DNA from: Daphnia carinata | Taxonomy: Eukaryota; Arthropoda; Branchiopoda; Diplostraca; Daphniidae | Reading direction: 5' to 3' | DNA: 64,000 bases | Assembly (NCBI RefSeq): GCF_022539665.2 | Contig: NC_081332.1 | Coordinates: forward strand, 7,592,303-7,656,302 | Part shown: positions 9,365 through 19,072 of the stretch, in pieces | Position numbering within the stretch: position 1 is the first letter of the stretch | Layout of the letters: each line of letters opens with the position of its first letter | Translations under genes and position numbers: made by a program | The notes under the pieces: generated by a model | Seen by the model: the letters and a program-made list of their open reading frames with translations, nothing else | Told to the model about the DNA's origin: nothing | The model's database searches: none

Positions 9365-11358
9365 ACATCTTCCGGACTTGAATACCCTCTCAGCCCTTTT
9401 TTGGGTGTGAGAGACATGAAGACGTTACAGGTTGAGAGATGGTGGCTCCTGCCATTACATACAAAGCATTTCCATCTTTCCGTCTTTTCGGCTGACATCT
9501 TCCCCGATGTTGATCGGCTCCTTGGAGGCATGGTCGCTGAAGATGCTGACGCCGCTACTTTCGAACCTTCCATCGTCGATACGTGTCCAATGGTCGACGT
9601 GTGTGGGAAGCTGGATCTCTTGACGGGCTTCCTTTCGTCGAACTTTACGCCTTTGGACGTCGACGTGGGTAGAGATTCGAATACATTTTTACCATGCTGC
9701 TTGCTCATGGATTTTAACGTCACCCAGTCGTCTAGGTCTAGAACATTCAGTTCTACTCCTGTCAATTTTCTTTTTTCGTTCCACTTATCCTTGAGGTAGG
9801 GCGTAAGTTTTGCTTCAAGGGCCATCAACGTAGTACGGCTATACAGCTCATGAGTATACTTCGATTTTGAGAGCGTAGCTACAGGTCCGTGCAGGCGGTT
9901 TGCGAAAGTCTTGAGGCTGGCAGCATCCATGCTCTTCAATGGCGGGACCTGTAGAAGGTCGTCGAGGTACGTCTGATCCATGATTTCAGTTCGCCCGTAG
10001 ACTGCGTCCAAACGTTCCCACACCATGGAGTACATTGTTCCGTCGGTAAGACATTCACCGACTTCGTTTCGTACCTCTTCGGCTAGCAGTTCCTCCAACA
10101 TGAAAAGAAGTACCGGAGAATCTTCGTATTCTTCATACAAGGCCTGGAATTTAGCCTTGAATCGCGCGTAGTTTTTCGGATTGCCGTCGAATGGCTGGAT
10201 CTTGAAGTTGGGAGGTTGCAGTCGATTGCAACAGCTGCTGTGAGGACGATTAATTTGACTGTGGGGGTGAGAACGTTCGGAGTGCTCATCTTCGTCGTGA
10301 TCCGTAGGGTCGCAACGGGACGTCATCGTGGTCATCGCACCTCGCCGCGGGTCTCGTGGAGATGCATCGGCGGCGACCAATCTTCTGCGATGACGGACAG
10401 CATCCTCCATCGTACGTATGGGTGACAGGGCTGGAACATCTTGACGTGCTTGTAAGACTGGCAATCGCTCAGGCAGTCGTTGATCTTGAATAGTTCGGGG
10501 TTGAACTTTCATCTCGTCTACTTCTGTTCGAAGGTCTTCGATTTTAGCGGACAAATCCACCTTAACCGCGTCAATTTTCTGATCCAAACCGTCCAACGTG
10601 TGGTGTGCTTCCCGTACTAACGTGTTGTTGGCCGCGATATCTTTGGATGTGATTCTTGAACTATCAATGAGCTTACTAAATTGTTCGCTCATACTCCTTA
10701 ACGCCTTGTTGAGGGTTTCTGTGATGGAAGTTGTATTTGCTACCATCTGGGCCTTTGCCGTTTCCAACTTCAATTCCAACTTCAGCATCCGAGCTTCAGC
10801 CTCCAATTCCTCTTGAGTTGATTGTTGGGGGAGGCTGGTTGGCTTAACGTTGGTACGCCTTTTTTCGGATAACGTGGTACTACATGTGATGTCCGAGGCT
10901 GATGTCCCAATCGAGCTGACGGACTGATTTGAGGAAGTAGCGTAGCGACTTGCGAATTTGATAACTTCAACGTGATCGGTTTCGAAGTCTACTTCCCACT
11001 TGTCACATGCTTGACGTTGCTGCTCAGTGAGGTCGGATATACTTTCTGTATATTGGTGGTGAATTGATTTTACTTTGTCGTAAATACGAATCAATTCGTC
11101 ACGCCATGCTGCTACTTGCAATTTCTTTAGTCTGATGGCTCCCATCTTGTGGTCTTCCACAGCTTTTCTGAGTTGCGTAGTTAACTTCGTGTGGGCCGCC
11201 TTTCTCTTCCCACGTTTCTTCTTGAGATCGTTTTCGGGAAGTAATGGCCGTTCACTCTTCTGCCGTTCAGGTTTCGATGCGTCTACCTTGGGGTTTGAGC
11301 CGTGTTCCCAAATATGGCCGATTTCCATACTTTCGGCTTTGGGTGCAGCTTCACTCAT
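9241..11358 (-). CDS. gag: BEL-1 Gag (DUF1759-like)
   Basis: The ORF has 705 residues. The N-terminal half (about 1-330) is charged, with long helical stretches likely to form coiled coil. Residues about 380-560 match the BEL/Pao Gag core (KIQPFDGNPKNYARFKAKF, then MDQTYLDDLLQVPPLKSMDA). A Ser/Lys-rich linker follows, then the first zinc finger (WKCFVCNGRSHHLSTC, about 635-650). The last roughly 55 residues, after the AAAAAAGGG run, are out of frame and not homologous to Gag, so the native protein continues in the shifted frame. The start at 11358 follows the LTR and primer site. The role is virus-like-particle assembly and RNA binding. Confidence 0.88.
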   Translation of the reverse strand: MSEAAPKAESMEIGHIWEHGSNPKVDASKPERQKSERPLLPENDLKKKRGKRKAAHTKLTTQLRKAVEDHKMGAIRLKKLQVAAWRDELIRIYDKVKSIHHQYTESISDLTEQQRQACDKWEVDFETDHVEVIKFASRYATSSNQSVSSIGTSASDITCSTTLSEKRRTNVKPTSLPQQSTQEELEAEARMLKLELKLETAKAQMVANTTSITETLNKALRSMSEQFSKLIDSSRITSKDIAANNTLVREAHHTLDGLDQKIDAVKVDLSAKIEDLRTEVDEMKVQPRTIQDQRLPERLPVLQARQDVPALSPIRTMEDAVRHRRRLVAADASPRDPRRGAMTTMTSRCDPTDHDEDEHSERSHPHSQINRPHSSCCNRLQPPNFKIQPFDGNPKNYARFKAKFQALYEEYEDSPVLLFMLEELLAEEVRNEVGECLTDGTMYSMVWERLDAVYGRTEIMDQTYLDDLLQVPPLKSMDAASLKTFANRLHGPVATLSKSKYTHELYSRTTLMALEAKLTPYLKDKWNEKRKLTGVELNVLDLDDWVTLKSMSKQHGKNVFESLPTSTSKGVKFDERKPVKRSSFPHTSTIGHVSTMEGSKVAASASSATMPPRSRSTSGKMSAEKTERWKCFVCNGRSHHLSTCNVFMSLTPKKGLRGYSSPEDVCYVLRENTNARNVPGTSAVMSLIVLETDTTPCFTGPNSSH

Positions 11359-11605
11359 GACGTAGAAACGTTATTTTAGGCTGATAGAGTCACACGTTAA
11401 CGGATGTCGATGATTCACGTAGATACACCGATCTGCTTGTCAGATGGCAAACGCGTGGTGGACAGGTGGGTGCCTTCAGGCTGGCGTAGACGTCTGCCAA
11501 AGGTTTACAGGGAGAATACCCGACAATTTACAAATCAAGCGAGGGTTTTTACTAACGAGGATGGAATTTGCACGTGTTCGTCAAATCCCGGGTTTCGGCA
11601 CCATT
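11359..11605 (-). other. BEL-1 5' untranslated leader
   Basis: This is the non-coding leader between the 5' LTR and the gag ATG, containing the primer-binding site at its LTR end. Confidence 0.7.
11583..11603 (-). promoter_or_regulatory. BEL-1 primer-binding site, tRNA-Phe type
   Basis: Two bases inside the 5' LTR, the minus strand reads TGGTGCCGAAACCCGGGAT. This is complementary to the 3' end of animal tRNA-Phe (CCCGGGTTTCGGCA plus CCA). The match covers the whole acceptor strand and part of the T stem. Confidence 0.8.
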
Positions 11606-11991
11606 TGTTGCTGACTCTCGTGCAATAAAAGGGTCGCAACAATAAAGACGGGAAATAAGAAATTTTATTTCTAGATTTGGGAAAGGGGAAACAAAGACCG
11701 GACTCTTGATTTAGACAAGGGGCAACAAAACTGACTGGAACTTAAATTGAGACTGGGACAAAAAAGGCAGCTGAACAAAACGAGACAAACGAGAAGACGG
11801 TGAGACAACTTGTCTGGAATTTTAAGTGGAGACGAGAAAAAAGGGAATGACTGTCTGGGTTGACAAAGATACCAATACTACCCCTTTCCCATAGAAAGGG
11901 GTAAAAAGAAAACAACAAAAAAAGGCACGCGATACTAGGCAGGCCTGTGCCCCCTACAGCCCTGCCCGCGAGGGCAGCACCGTAGGTGACA
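11606..11991 (-). repeat. BEL-1 5' LTR (386 bp)
   Basis: This is a direct repeat of 3643-4015 with TG...CA ends, the 5' LTR in element orientation. It carries the 13 bp (CTTGATTTAGACA) missing from the other copy. Confidence 0.92.
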
Positions 11992-11996
11992 CGTAC
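11992..11996. repeat. BEL-1 target-site duplication, right copy (CGTAC)
   Basis: The 5 bp are identical to 3638-3642. They lie inside the Gypsy-1 gag reading frame. Confidence 0.9.
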
Positions 11997-14122
11997 GTGT
12001 CGCTGGATTCCAAGATGTTCTGTAATAAATCGTAAGCTTCGCCTGACATTTTAGTTGACAGCATGCTAATTATCTCGGAATTGTCCCAGTTGGACATATC
12101 CACGACGTGGTCGAAAAGTTTGATCCAACGGTCGAAGCGAACGGCGGGGCTTCCCGAAAAATTTTGTAGTTGATTCAGCATGGTGATGGCTTCCCTGCCT
12201 TTTCGTTGTTCGGTTTTACGGTAAGTATTTGATGGTGATGCCATTTCTTGGTTGTTCTGGGCACTGTGATTGTGGGCTTTTGTTTCCTTGAATAACTGCT
12301 CTTGGTCTGTAGTCCTCTTGGTGGGTGAGTGGTCACCGAGGTATCCCCAGGCGTTTGTTTGTTCTTCGGCTGTCTGATAGTCCGCTCCCTTTGGGTACAA
12401 TGTGTGTGTGTCGTTTTGGTTTAGAGGCTGAGCTCGGTTAGTATCAATCCCGATAGTGTAAGAGTTTTGTATTTCTTGTGGCGGGCAATAAACTGGACGG
12501 TTTGTATTTGGATTCCGAGGAATTGAATTTTGGCCTTCACTGGCGGTGGAAGAACTGTGACGCGGCTGAGGTTTAACAAGGGGTTGATCAATTGTCTGAT
12601 TCTGGTACAAAATAGCGTGATTGCTATCTGATGCTTTGTGTTCAGAGTCGCTGCAAGGGTTTCGAGTGGCTGTATGACAGAGTGGGTTCCCTGGTGTGTC
12701 GCGTGCTTGGGGTTGGCTTGCTTCCGGAGCACGTTTGTGTATGTCTGCGCTGTTTGCACGAATTGGCCCGTTACTTTGATGAATTCGATGATTGATTTGA
12801 TTTCGATTAAGGCAGCGGTCACAAATGCACACAAAAGGGCTATCAGATCGTTCGCTTGCTGTTGTGTGGCTTTTGGGGCTTCCGCGAGTTTCGTTCTCCC
12901 TACGAGTTTGGTTAATTTGCGTAATAGGTCGGAAAAGTGAGGTGGAAGTGGAAAATGGGAGTGTTGATCGCAAATCCCCAGGTATGCGCGCTGAATGGCT
13001 TGTCGAAGTGAGTGAATTTGTTGTTCGGACGGAATGTACTCTAGTGTCGTTGTGATATGGCTGATTATTGCACTGGCTTGCGGGTATGCCGGCCGTATAC
13101 GTTGTAATTCCTGCCGAAGTATATGGGCGTATTGATTGTAGAGTGTCACGATGCTGGCGGTGATTATCCACTTTTCCATGCGTTGGTTCGGCTTTGAGTG
13201 GAAACTCGATGATGTCGGTGCCCTCTTCCTCTAGGCCGATAGCGTTGCTGTGTTGGCTTAGCGCTGCAAGGATGCCTTCGATACCAACGTAAGGTACAAA
13301 AGGTATAGGATTGTTAATGACTTCTAACGTGGAGTTGAGCGTGTGTGATGGGATATTTGCCGGTGGTGTGTTGGTATTTGGTGGTGCAATGTGGAGGTGA
13401 CCTGAGAGGCGATCGACTAACTCGAAGAATGAATCGGAAGCGGTAGGAGAGGGATATGGAGTGTTAGGATTTTTGTTTGTTGCTAGGCTTCCGCTGACAG
13501 TTTCGTCCGTGTGTTTGTCTACTAAATCGAGGTGGGGTATGATAGTTTCGTTGTTCCCTATGCTGATCTTCTTGACTGGTCGGTCGGTGATAGTTTCTTC
13601 TAGAACCGAGTTGTTTGTCGGGACGTTGCTTTGTGTTTGGCCTGCTTCGTCAGTTGCTAGACGGATTTTTGAGGTTTCGCTTACACTACGTGATTCAGGA
13701 ATAGAGGCGGTCTGTGTCGCCGGGGCAATAGGGCTTAGTTCGGTAGCTATGGTTTCTATCTTAGTATACTCTCCGTGTGGAATTTCACAGCTTATTGTTA
13801 AATTAGACTGTTTTGTCGATTTCTTTGGTGAAAAGAAATTAGCAATTTTATCTACCAGGGATAGGTTTGTTTTACTGGTTTCTTGGATACGTATCTTCTT
13901 GGAACGTATAATAGCTTCGGGGTTATCTACTTGACTCAAAGGTACGTAATTGAGTGTAGAACGGGTAGATCTCTTTCGAAAGGGTAAGGGGTTAAAGGTC
14001 ATATAAGTCTCCGACTGAGTTAATTCAGTTGCGGAATTTGGGTTATCAAAAACTGTCGTGCAAATGTTATCAGATTTGCTGGGTTTTTTGGAAAAATGTA
14101 CGTTTTGTCTTAGGCTTAGCAC
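11997..14122 (-). pseudogene. Gypsy-1 Gag N-terminal part, cut by BEL-1
   Basis: About 708 codons are open from the ATG at 14122 to the insertion point. The reading frame continues artificially into the BEL-1 LTR until a stop at 11954. The first roughly 570 residues are Ser/Thr/Asn/Pro-rich and probably disordered. The last part (MLNQLQNFSGSPAVRFDRWIK and following) is a retrotransposon Gag capsid domain. The rest of the capsid lies beyond BEL-1, starting at 3642 in the same frame. The N-terminal extension is long for a Gypsy Gag, and a second ORF overlaps it. Confidence 0.82.
12421..13179 (-). CDS. Overlapping 252-codon ORF within Gypsy-1 gag (uncertain)
   Basis: This ORF is embedded in the disordered N-terminal part of gag, same strand, different frame. 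It encodes an Ile/Leu/Gln/Ala-rich protein with mixed helical and hydrophobic stretches, while the gag frame here is polar and low in complexity. No domain is recognised. It may be a real overprinted accessory protein, or an ORF open by chance because the gag frame avoids certain codons. Confidence 0.25.
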   Translation of the reverse strand: MEKWIITASIVTLYNQYAHILRQELQRIRPAYPQASAIISHITTTLEYIPSEQQIHSLRQAIQRAYLGICDQHSHFPLPPHFSDLLRKLTKLVGRTKLAEAPKATQQQANDLIALLCAFVTAALIEIKSIIEFIKVTGQFVQTAQTYTNVLRKQANPKHATHQGTHSVIQPLETLAATLNTKHQIAITLFCTRIRQLINPLLNLSRVTVLPPPVKAKIQFLGIQIQTVQFIARHKKYKTLTLSGLILTELSL

Positions 14123-14155
14123 CTGTATACATCGACATTGTAGGTGAGTTCAATA

Positions 14156-14168
14156 ACCGCTGCCACCA
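14156..14168 (-). promoter_or_regulatory. Gypsy-1 primer-binding site, tRNA-Leu type
   Basis: The minus strand reads TGGTGGCAGCGGT two bases from the LTR-like TGTAAAGG end. It is complementary to the 3' end of animal tRNA-Leu (ACCGCTGCCA plus CCA) over 13 nt, and the match stops after that. Confidence 0.6.
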
Positions 14169-14170
14169 GA

Positions 14171-14913
14171 TGTAAAGGAAGGCAAGATGTTGTCATCTTG
14201 TTCCAATACGGAAAATTACACTAATGCGGCGCTGCTACTCACAATGTCGTGTATAAGTAAGCGTAAAACAATACGTGTACGGTAGAATAACGTGTATTAA
14301 AACACCACAAGCAACCAGGCGAATTAAAAGGGAATAGGCGAAGGCCTACAATTACGCAACAGTTACTTGACATACACTACTAAGGGACAACTAAGGCAAG
14401 TAGCGAATATTACTAAGAAGAGACTTACGCTTCAGCTTATGAGGATGAGGTAGCGGCTCGGAAGAATGCTGAGGTACACACGAGATAGCTCTTTCACGGG
14501 ACGACTAACTACTGTGAGTTGCCGATGGCTTTTTATATGTTAACCATCGACTGTGAGAGCCATACGGCATAGTGTTAAAGGATAGGCGGCAATATCGGGC
14601 GGTATCGGGCGATTTTGGGCGCAATGGCGAGGTATAGGCGGGCAAATTCGGACGGTATCGAACGAATTTGGACGATAGCTAAAAATCGGTCGGGCGACTT
14701 TAGGCCATTTCGGGCAATCTCAGACCAACTGAAATAAATCTATTTTTAGCCGACGTGCCGGGACATGTCTTCGTTTTTTATTATATTTCTAAGGGACTTT
14801 TTAAAACTAGGTTAGTAAGTGAAAGTTCTGAGTCACAAGGGGCTACAGGTATACGATTCTAGTCTATTTGGAGAAAGGAGGCAAGAAGGGGCTTCGCTAG
14901 ACGATTCGTTACA
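14171..14913 (-). repeat. Putative Gypsy-1 5' LTR (about 743 bp)
   Basis: It begins TGTAA, two bases beyond the primer site, and a matching TTACA end is found at 14909-14913. It has a TATA box in the right orientation and non-coding content. The partner LTR lies outside the window, so the far end is a proposal. Confidence 0.45.
14531..14539 (-). promoter_or_regulatory. TATA box of the Gypsy-1 LTR
   Basis: The minus strand reads CATATAAAAAGCC, a good TATA box directing transcription toward gag. A cluster of GGGCG/TCGGGCG-type motifs lies 40-190 bp upstream of it (14580-14725). Confidence 0.5.
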
Positions 14914-15032
14914 CATGCAGCGCAGAATAAAAATTTTGCATTTCACCTATTTGCACCATTCACGTTCTAGACACTATTAAAGAGAAAATACTTCAAAAAT
15001 AAGTATATTGATCCACTTCTTTTTGTTAATAT
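14914..15032. other. Spacer between Gypsy-1 and Gypsy-2
   Basis: This is AT-rich flank with no gene. It ends in ATAT (15029-15032), the left target duplication of Gypsy-2. Confidence 0.5.
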
Positions 15033-15270
15033 TGTCGCGACCATTGAACTGGGCGTCTCTCCGATTCCAGTCGATCACGCCACGTCCGCCGGGGTCGGTC
15101 ACCGTCACACGAGATCGGTGTGGGCGGATGGTGACCGGATCCCATCCAGTTGAAATCGGCCCATCGGCTGTGTTGAGGGAGAATGACCGTTTTGCTTGAA
15201 GTCATTCGTTTGGACACTGTAGTTGCGCACAGTCGTTGAATACACTCCTGTACTAGTTGATAACGCGACA
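15033..15270 (+). repeat. Gypsy-2 5' LTR (238 bp)
   Basis: This is a direct repeat of 22358-22595 with TG...CA ends, preceded by ATAT. Confidence 0.93.
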
Positions 15271-15272
15271 AG

Positions 15273-15284
15273 TGGTGGAGATGC
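15273..15284 (+). promoter_or_regulatory. Gypsy-2 primer-binding site, tRNA-Ala type
   Basis: TGGTGGAGATGC begins two bases after the LTR. It is complementary to the 3' end of animal tRNA-Ala (GCATCTCCA plus CCA), a 12-nt perfect match. Confidence 0.7.
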
Positions 15285-15339
15285 AGGCCCTTTAGTGATT
15301 CGTAAAGGGTTTCGATCGTTGTTTTTCTTTTGACCTGCG

Positions 15340-16463
15340 GTGTTTTGTGGGTTGATGTTCAGTGGTAGGGGTGGCCAGACTACAGTGCGGTGTCGTTTGG
15401 GCAGTCGGCGTTTGCGGGGACTGCCGCCACTGACGGAGGACGAAGTTGGTGTGTCGATGAACACCGGTGAGTGGAAGGACTCAGAGACGAGCGCGGAGAG
15501 TCGACAGTTGGGTCGTGGGCGCGGTCGCTTGCGCGACAGCGGGTTCGGTGCTGACGTGTCGTCCGTCGCGGGTGAGGGGCCGGGCGTAGCTGACGCTTCC
15601 GGGGTGTCGGATTTCGGATCGCCGGGACAGGTGGACGGACCAAAGGACGGGAACGGGGACCTTGGAGACTTGCTAGACGACGCTCTTCCCCCGTCGGACA
15701 GGCCGGAGCCCGGCATTTCGGAGGAGTATCGCCCATGCGTTCCCGAGATGGCGGTGGTGAGGCCGCAGCTGCAGTTCAGGGCCCCGCCCATCTTCACTGG
15801 CAGAGAGGGTGATGATGCGGTGGACTGGCTTTCGCGCTATGAAGCGGCGGGGAACATCAACCGTTGGACTGACGACGACATGCGGATAAATTTGCAGATG
15901 TACCTGGAGGACACGGCCAGGAACTGGTATCTTTGCCTCGACGTACGGCCTGCGACCTGGCGTGACGTGACGCCGGTGGCTGTGGTTGCTGGGCAGGCCA
16001 CCCCGGGGCTACGGACCCTTTTCTTGCGTGCGTTCCTGAATGGCAGGCAATCTTTCAGGAGAACAGACCGCGGAGCCGGGTTCAGCAGTTCGACGAGTCC
16101 CCGATCGATTACTTCTATGACGTCCTGAGGCTGTGTCGGACTGTGGACCCTGATATGTCCGCAGCTGCAAAGGTCGAGCACCTGTATCGCGGTTTGAGGC
16201 CGATAATTGTGGAGAGAATTTGTCCATTCAATCCTAGGACCAGCGCGGAGTTTTTGGAGTGCTTACGTCGGCAGGAGGAGGCCAAGGTGCGGACATACCG
16301 CAGCGATCGAGCGGCTTCGCCCTTGCGGCCGGCGGATCCTGGGGTGCCGGTTGCCGCCTTGTCCGTGGCTGCGGACACCACCCGCGAGCTCCTGCAGGCT
16401 ATTCGCGATCTCCTGCAGGCTATTCGCGATCTCCAGGAGCAGGTGGCTAAGCTCTCTTCGTAG
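15340..16463 (+). pseudogene. gag: Gypsy-2 Gag (capsid), frameshifted
   Basis: The first open segment (15340-16128) has a Gly/Arg/Asp-rich N-terminus, then the Gag core (PPIFTGREGDDAVDWLSRYE, MYLEDTARNWY). The frame shifts near 16040-16060, and the capsid continues in another frame up to 16463 (KVEHLYRGLRPIIVE). Near the end a 21-bp unit is tandemly duplicated (about 16390-16432), giving LLQAIRDLLQAIRDL. A TAG stop at 16461-16463 separates it from the nucleocapsid, which is in the same frame. Confidence 0.82.
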
Positions 16464-16799
16464 CATCAGTCGCGCGGGAGGAAAGCGGCCTTGCAAGATC
16501 GTCCGAGTGGCCGTACGCCGAACGGCCGTCCCATCTGCTACCACTGCGACAAGCCGGGGCATATTGCTCGGTACTGCCCCGACAGACAGGAACGGAAGCA
16601 GGACGAAACGAGGGCGGCCCCGCCGACCGCCAAGGAGCCTGCTAGGGTTAACTTCGCTCCGGTTCGGGCCTTGAACACGCACGTGGGCGGCGATTCGGAG
16701 AGCAACGGGCCGACGTCGGACGTTCAGGTGCTTTGTGTTCCGGTCGCTAGAACGATGGTCACCAAGCGGATGTTGTGCCACGGTGAGCCGGTGACGTGA
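16464..16799 (+). pseudogene. Gypsy-2 nucleocapsid zinc knuckle
   Basis: This continues gag in the same frame after the TAG. It has one CCHC knuckle (CYHCDKPGHIARYC, about 16533-16575) flanked by basic and Pro-rich residues. It ends at a TGA (16797-16799) just before the protease. Confidence 0.82.
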
Positions 16800-17726
16800 T
16801 TATTGACACCGAGGCTGCCGTTACTATTATCACCCCCACGCTTGGCGGCTAGGCTTCTCTGCGAGGTGGTTCCGTGGCGGGGTCCGAAAGTTTTCCTCGC
16901 CAACGACGTGGAAGCGGAAAACTTGGGTGCGACCTACCTGGTGGTCAGCGAGGGAGCTTTGTCGGCGAGAGGGACAGCCGTTGTCTTGGAAATGAAGGGG
17001 ATAGAGCTCCTCCTCGGAAACGACTTCCTCCAGCAGTTCGATAGCCTGAAGGTCCAATATCGGCAGGATCAGGAACCTCTCATCAGCCTAGGTGAGCTCC
17101 CCCTGGGGGCGATCACGCTGGAGACTGAGCCTCCCGGGCGGCGGGTGGTACGCGTGGTGGATGAATCCTGCGTCCCGGCTCGCTCAACTGCAGGGGTAGA
17201 GGTCATTGCCGAGGGAGGGCCCTCCGGGCAGTGGCTGTTGAAGCCGACGGAGAAGCTGTTGTTCACCAGGAGAGTGGCAGTCAACTCGCTACTCTTGCAG
17301 ACCTCGGCCAAGATGCTGGTGCCCGTGACCAACTACGTGCAAGAGGAGGCGTGGCTGGCCCCTGGGACGGCGCTAGGCGAACTAGTGGAGATCGAGGAGA
17401 CCGCCGTGCGGCCGGAGAATCCGACCGCTCACGCGGGGGATCCCGAGGGCGATGCCCTTAATTTCGTCGAACGCATAAACCCCGAGTTGGAGTCGAACGA
17501 ACGCGAGATGCTGATCGCAATCCTGCAGGAACACCGACATTGTTTCGCCAGAACTTCACTGGAGCTGGGGCGCTACAAGGCCGTGCAACACGCTATTCCC
17601 GTGGAGACACAGGTTCCGCTTCACCAACCGCCCTTCAAAAGTGTCTGGAGGGAGCGGGAGATAATTCAACGACAGGTGGATGAGATGCTGACACAGGGGA
17701 TTATAGAACCTTCCGACAGCCCCTGA
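16800..17726 (+). pseudogene. Gypsy-2 protease and RT N-terminal region
   Basis: The protease site lies at about 16805-16825, in a frame different from the following ORF. It reads IDTEAAVTII, with Glu in place of the Gly of the usual DTG, which should abolish activity. The main ORF (16803-17726) then contains the second half of the protease (LLLGNDFLQQF, the flap/ILG-like region) and the RT entry (QPPFKSVWREREIIQRQVDE, IIEPSDSP). A TGA at 17724-17726 stands where a Trp is expected in the SPWxSPVVLV motif. Confidence 0.82.
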
Positions 17727-18455
17727 ACTTCGCCTGTGGTTCTTGTCAAGAAGAAATGCGGAGGCTGGCGCTTCTGCGTCGATTACCGTAGGTTGAACCA
17801 CGTCACTCTGAAAGACGTGTATCCTCTACCCCGGATTGATGACGCTTTGAGCCGTCTTACCGGCTCCAAGTACTTTTCCAGCATGGATCTCCAGTCCGGT
17901 TATCTTCAGATCGAGCTGAAGCCAGAGGATCGTCAGAAGAGTGTATTCGTCACCGCAGATGGACTGTGGCAGTTTAAGGTCATGCCTTTCGGCCTGACTT
18001 CCGCGCCAGCAACGTTCCAGAGAGCCATGGACTTCACCTTGGCTCAGCTCAAATGGCATTCCTGCCTGGTTTACCTGGATGATGTCGTGGTATATGCCCA
18101 AACGTTCGACGAGCATGGCAAGAGGCTTAGCCAGGTGCTAGAGGCTCTTGGAGCGGCTGGCCTCAAGATTAAATTGAGTAAATGTCGATTCGGGGAGTAC
18201 CAATTAAAGGTGCTGGGTCATGTGGTGAGCGCAACCGGTATCTCACCCGACCCCGACAAGATAATGGCGGTGCAACAATTCTCAGCTCCGGACGAGACCA
18301 AGACGGTATCCCAAAAAATTAAAGCAGTGCAATATTTTCTAGGGCTCTGCTCTTATTATAGGCGACATGTCCCACACTTCGCTAAGCTAGCGTACCCGCT
18401 TAATGAACTCACCAAGAGTACCAGCGTTTTCACCTGGGGTCCAGAACAGTTTTGA
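17727..18455 (+). pseudogene. Gypsy-2 reverse transcriptase palm and thumb
   Basis: It has GWRFCVDYRRLN, MPFGLTSAPATFQRAMD, the catalytic CLVYLDDVVVYA and the thumb motif FLGLCSYYRRHV. It is in the same frame as the upstream segment apart from the TGA at 17724. Its own end is frameshifted near 18450 before RNase H. Confidence 0.9.
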
Positions 18456-19072
18456 GGCTCTCAAGAAGACCTTGCAAGAGGCAGCCACGTTGGCGCAGCC
18501 AAATTTTGATTTACCCATGGAACTACACCCGGACGCATGTGGTTATGGCATCGGGTGCGCTCTCATTCAACGGGAGGACGGTGTGGAGAAGCCGCTAGGT
18601 TACGCTAGCCGCTTACTTAGCCGCAGCGAACAAAATTATTCAAAAACACCAAGCCCTTTGCTGGCTGATGAGCAAGCGTGACCTGGCCGGCCGGCTAGCG
18701 CGCTGGAGCTTGTCCCTCCAAGAATTCGATTTAGAGGTCATTTATCGGAGCGGACGATTTCACCAAGATGCGGACTGTCTATCCAGATTCCCGACCGATA
18801 CGCCCCATCAGAAAGAGCAGGACGACCGCTGTCTGATGCTGGCCAAGCTTGACGTTAATCCTGTACTGGGTCTGGATTGGCGCCAGGAACAGGAATCTTG
18901 CCATTCGTTTGCTAAATACATCGCAGCATTGGAAAAAAGGCTGAAGGCACCCAAGGCCTATTGCCTAGACAATCGTACTGCACCGTCGAGCATGGGCGGA
19001 CGGGAGGCCACAGCTTCGCTTGTGCGTCCCTCTCTCCCTGAGGCGCCAAATCCTAACCCAGTACCACGATAG
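18403..19072 (+). pseudogene. Gypsy-2 RNase H with an internal deletion, and start of integrase region
   Basis: The first part has LHPDACGYGIGCALIQ (first catalytic Asp) and YASRLLSRSEQNYS. The reading then jumps straight to ALCWLMSKRDLAGRLARWSL and the HQDADCLSRF box. About 35-40 residues that normally carry the catalytic Glu and the second Asp are missing, around 18640-18655. RNase H is therefore dead. Confidence 0.8.

Larger units (their letters stand above)
3643..11991 (-). mobile_element. BEL-1: BEL/Pao LTR retrotransposon nested in Gypsy-1 gag
   Basis: The 8349-bp element is bounded by two near-identical direct repeats beginning TGTTGCTGACTC and ending GTGACA, with a 5-bp duplication. 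In element order (minus strand) it has the 5' LTR, a tRNA-Phe-type primer site, gag (DUF1759-like with zinc fingers), pol (protease, RT, RNase H, integrase, in BEL/Pao order), an extra zinc-finger ORF, and the 3' LTR. Pol is open over 1374 codons, but the gag-pol junction has two frame changes. Compared with the usual gag-pol layout, the extra 3' ORF is unusual. Confidence 0.93.
1..14913 (-). mobile_element. Gypsy-1: degenerate Ty3/Gypsy retrotransposon, split by BEL-1
   Basis: The element reads right to left: putative 5' LTR (14171-14913), primer-binding site, gag (14122 down to 11997, continuing at 3642), zinc knuckles, protease/RT, RNase H and the start of integrase, then it leaves the window at base 1. 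BEL-1 interrupts gag. Removing BEL-1 and one copy of its 5-bp duplication joins the two gag halves in frame, so they are one element. Several frameshifts and an in-frame stop make it non-autonomous. The 3' LTR lies outside the window, so the outer boundary at 14913 rests only on LTR-like ends and is less certain than the coding parts. Confidence 0.85.

Noticed and set aside
15105-15797. Long minus-strand ORFs over Gypsy-2 gag
   Set aside because: They lie opposite a GC-rich coding region with recognisable Gag motifs on the plus strand. They are open because of codon bias.
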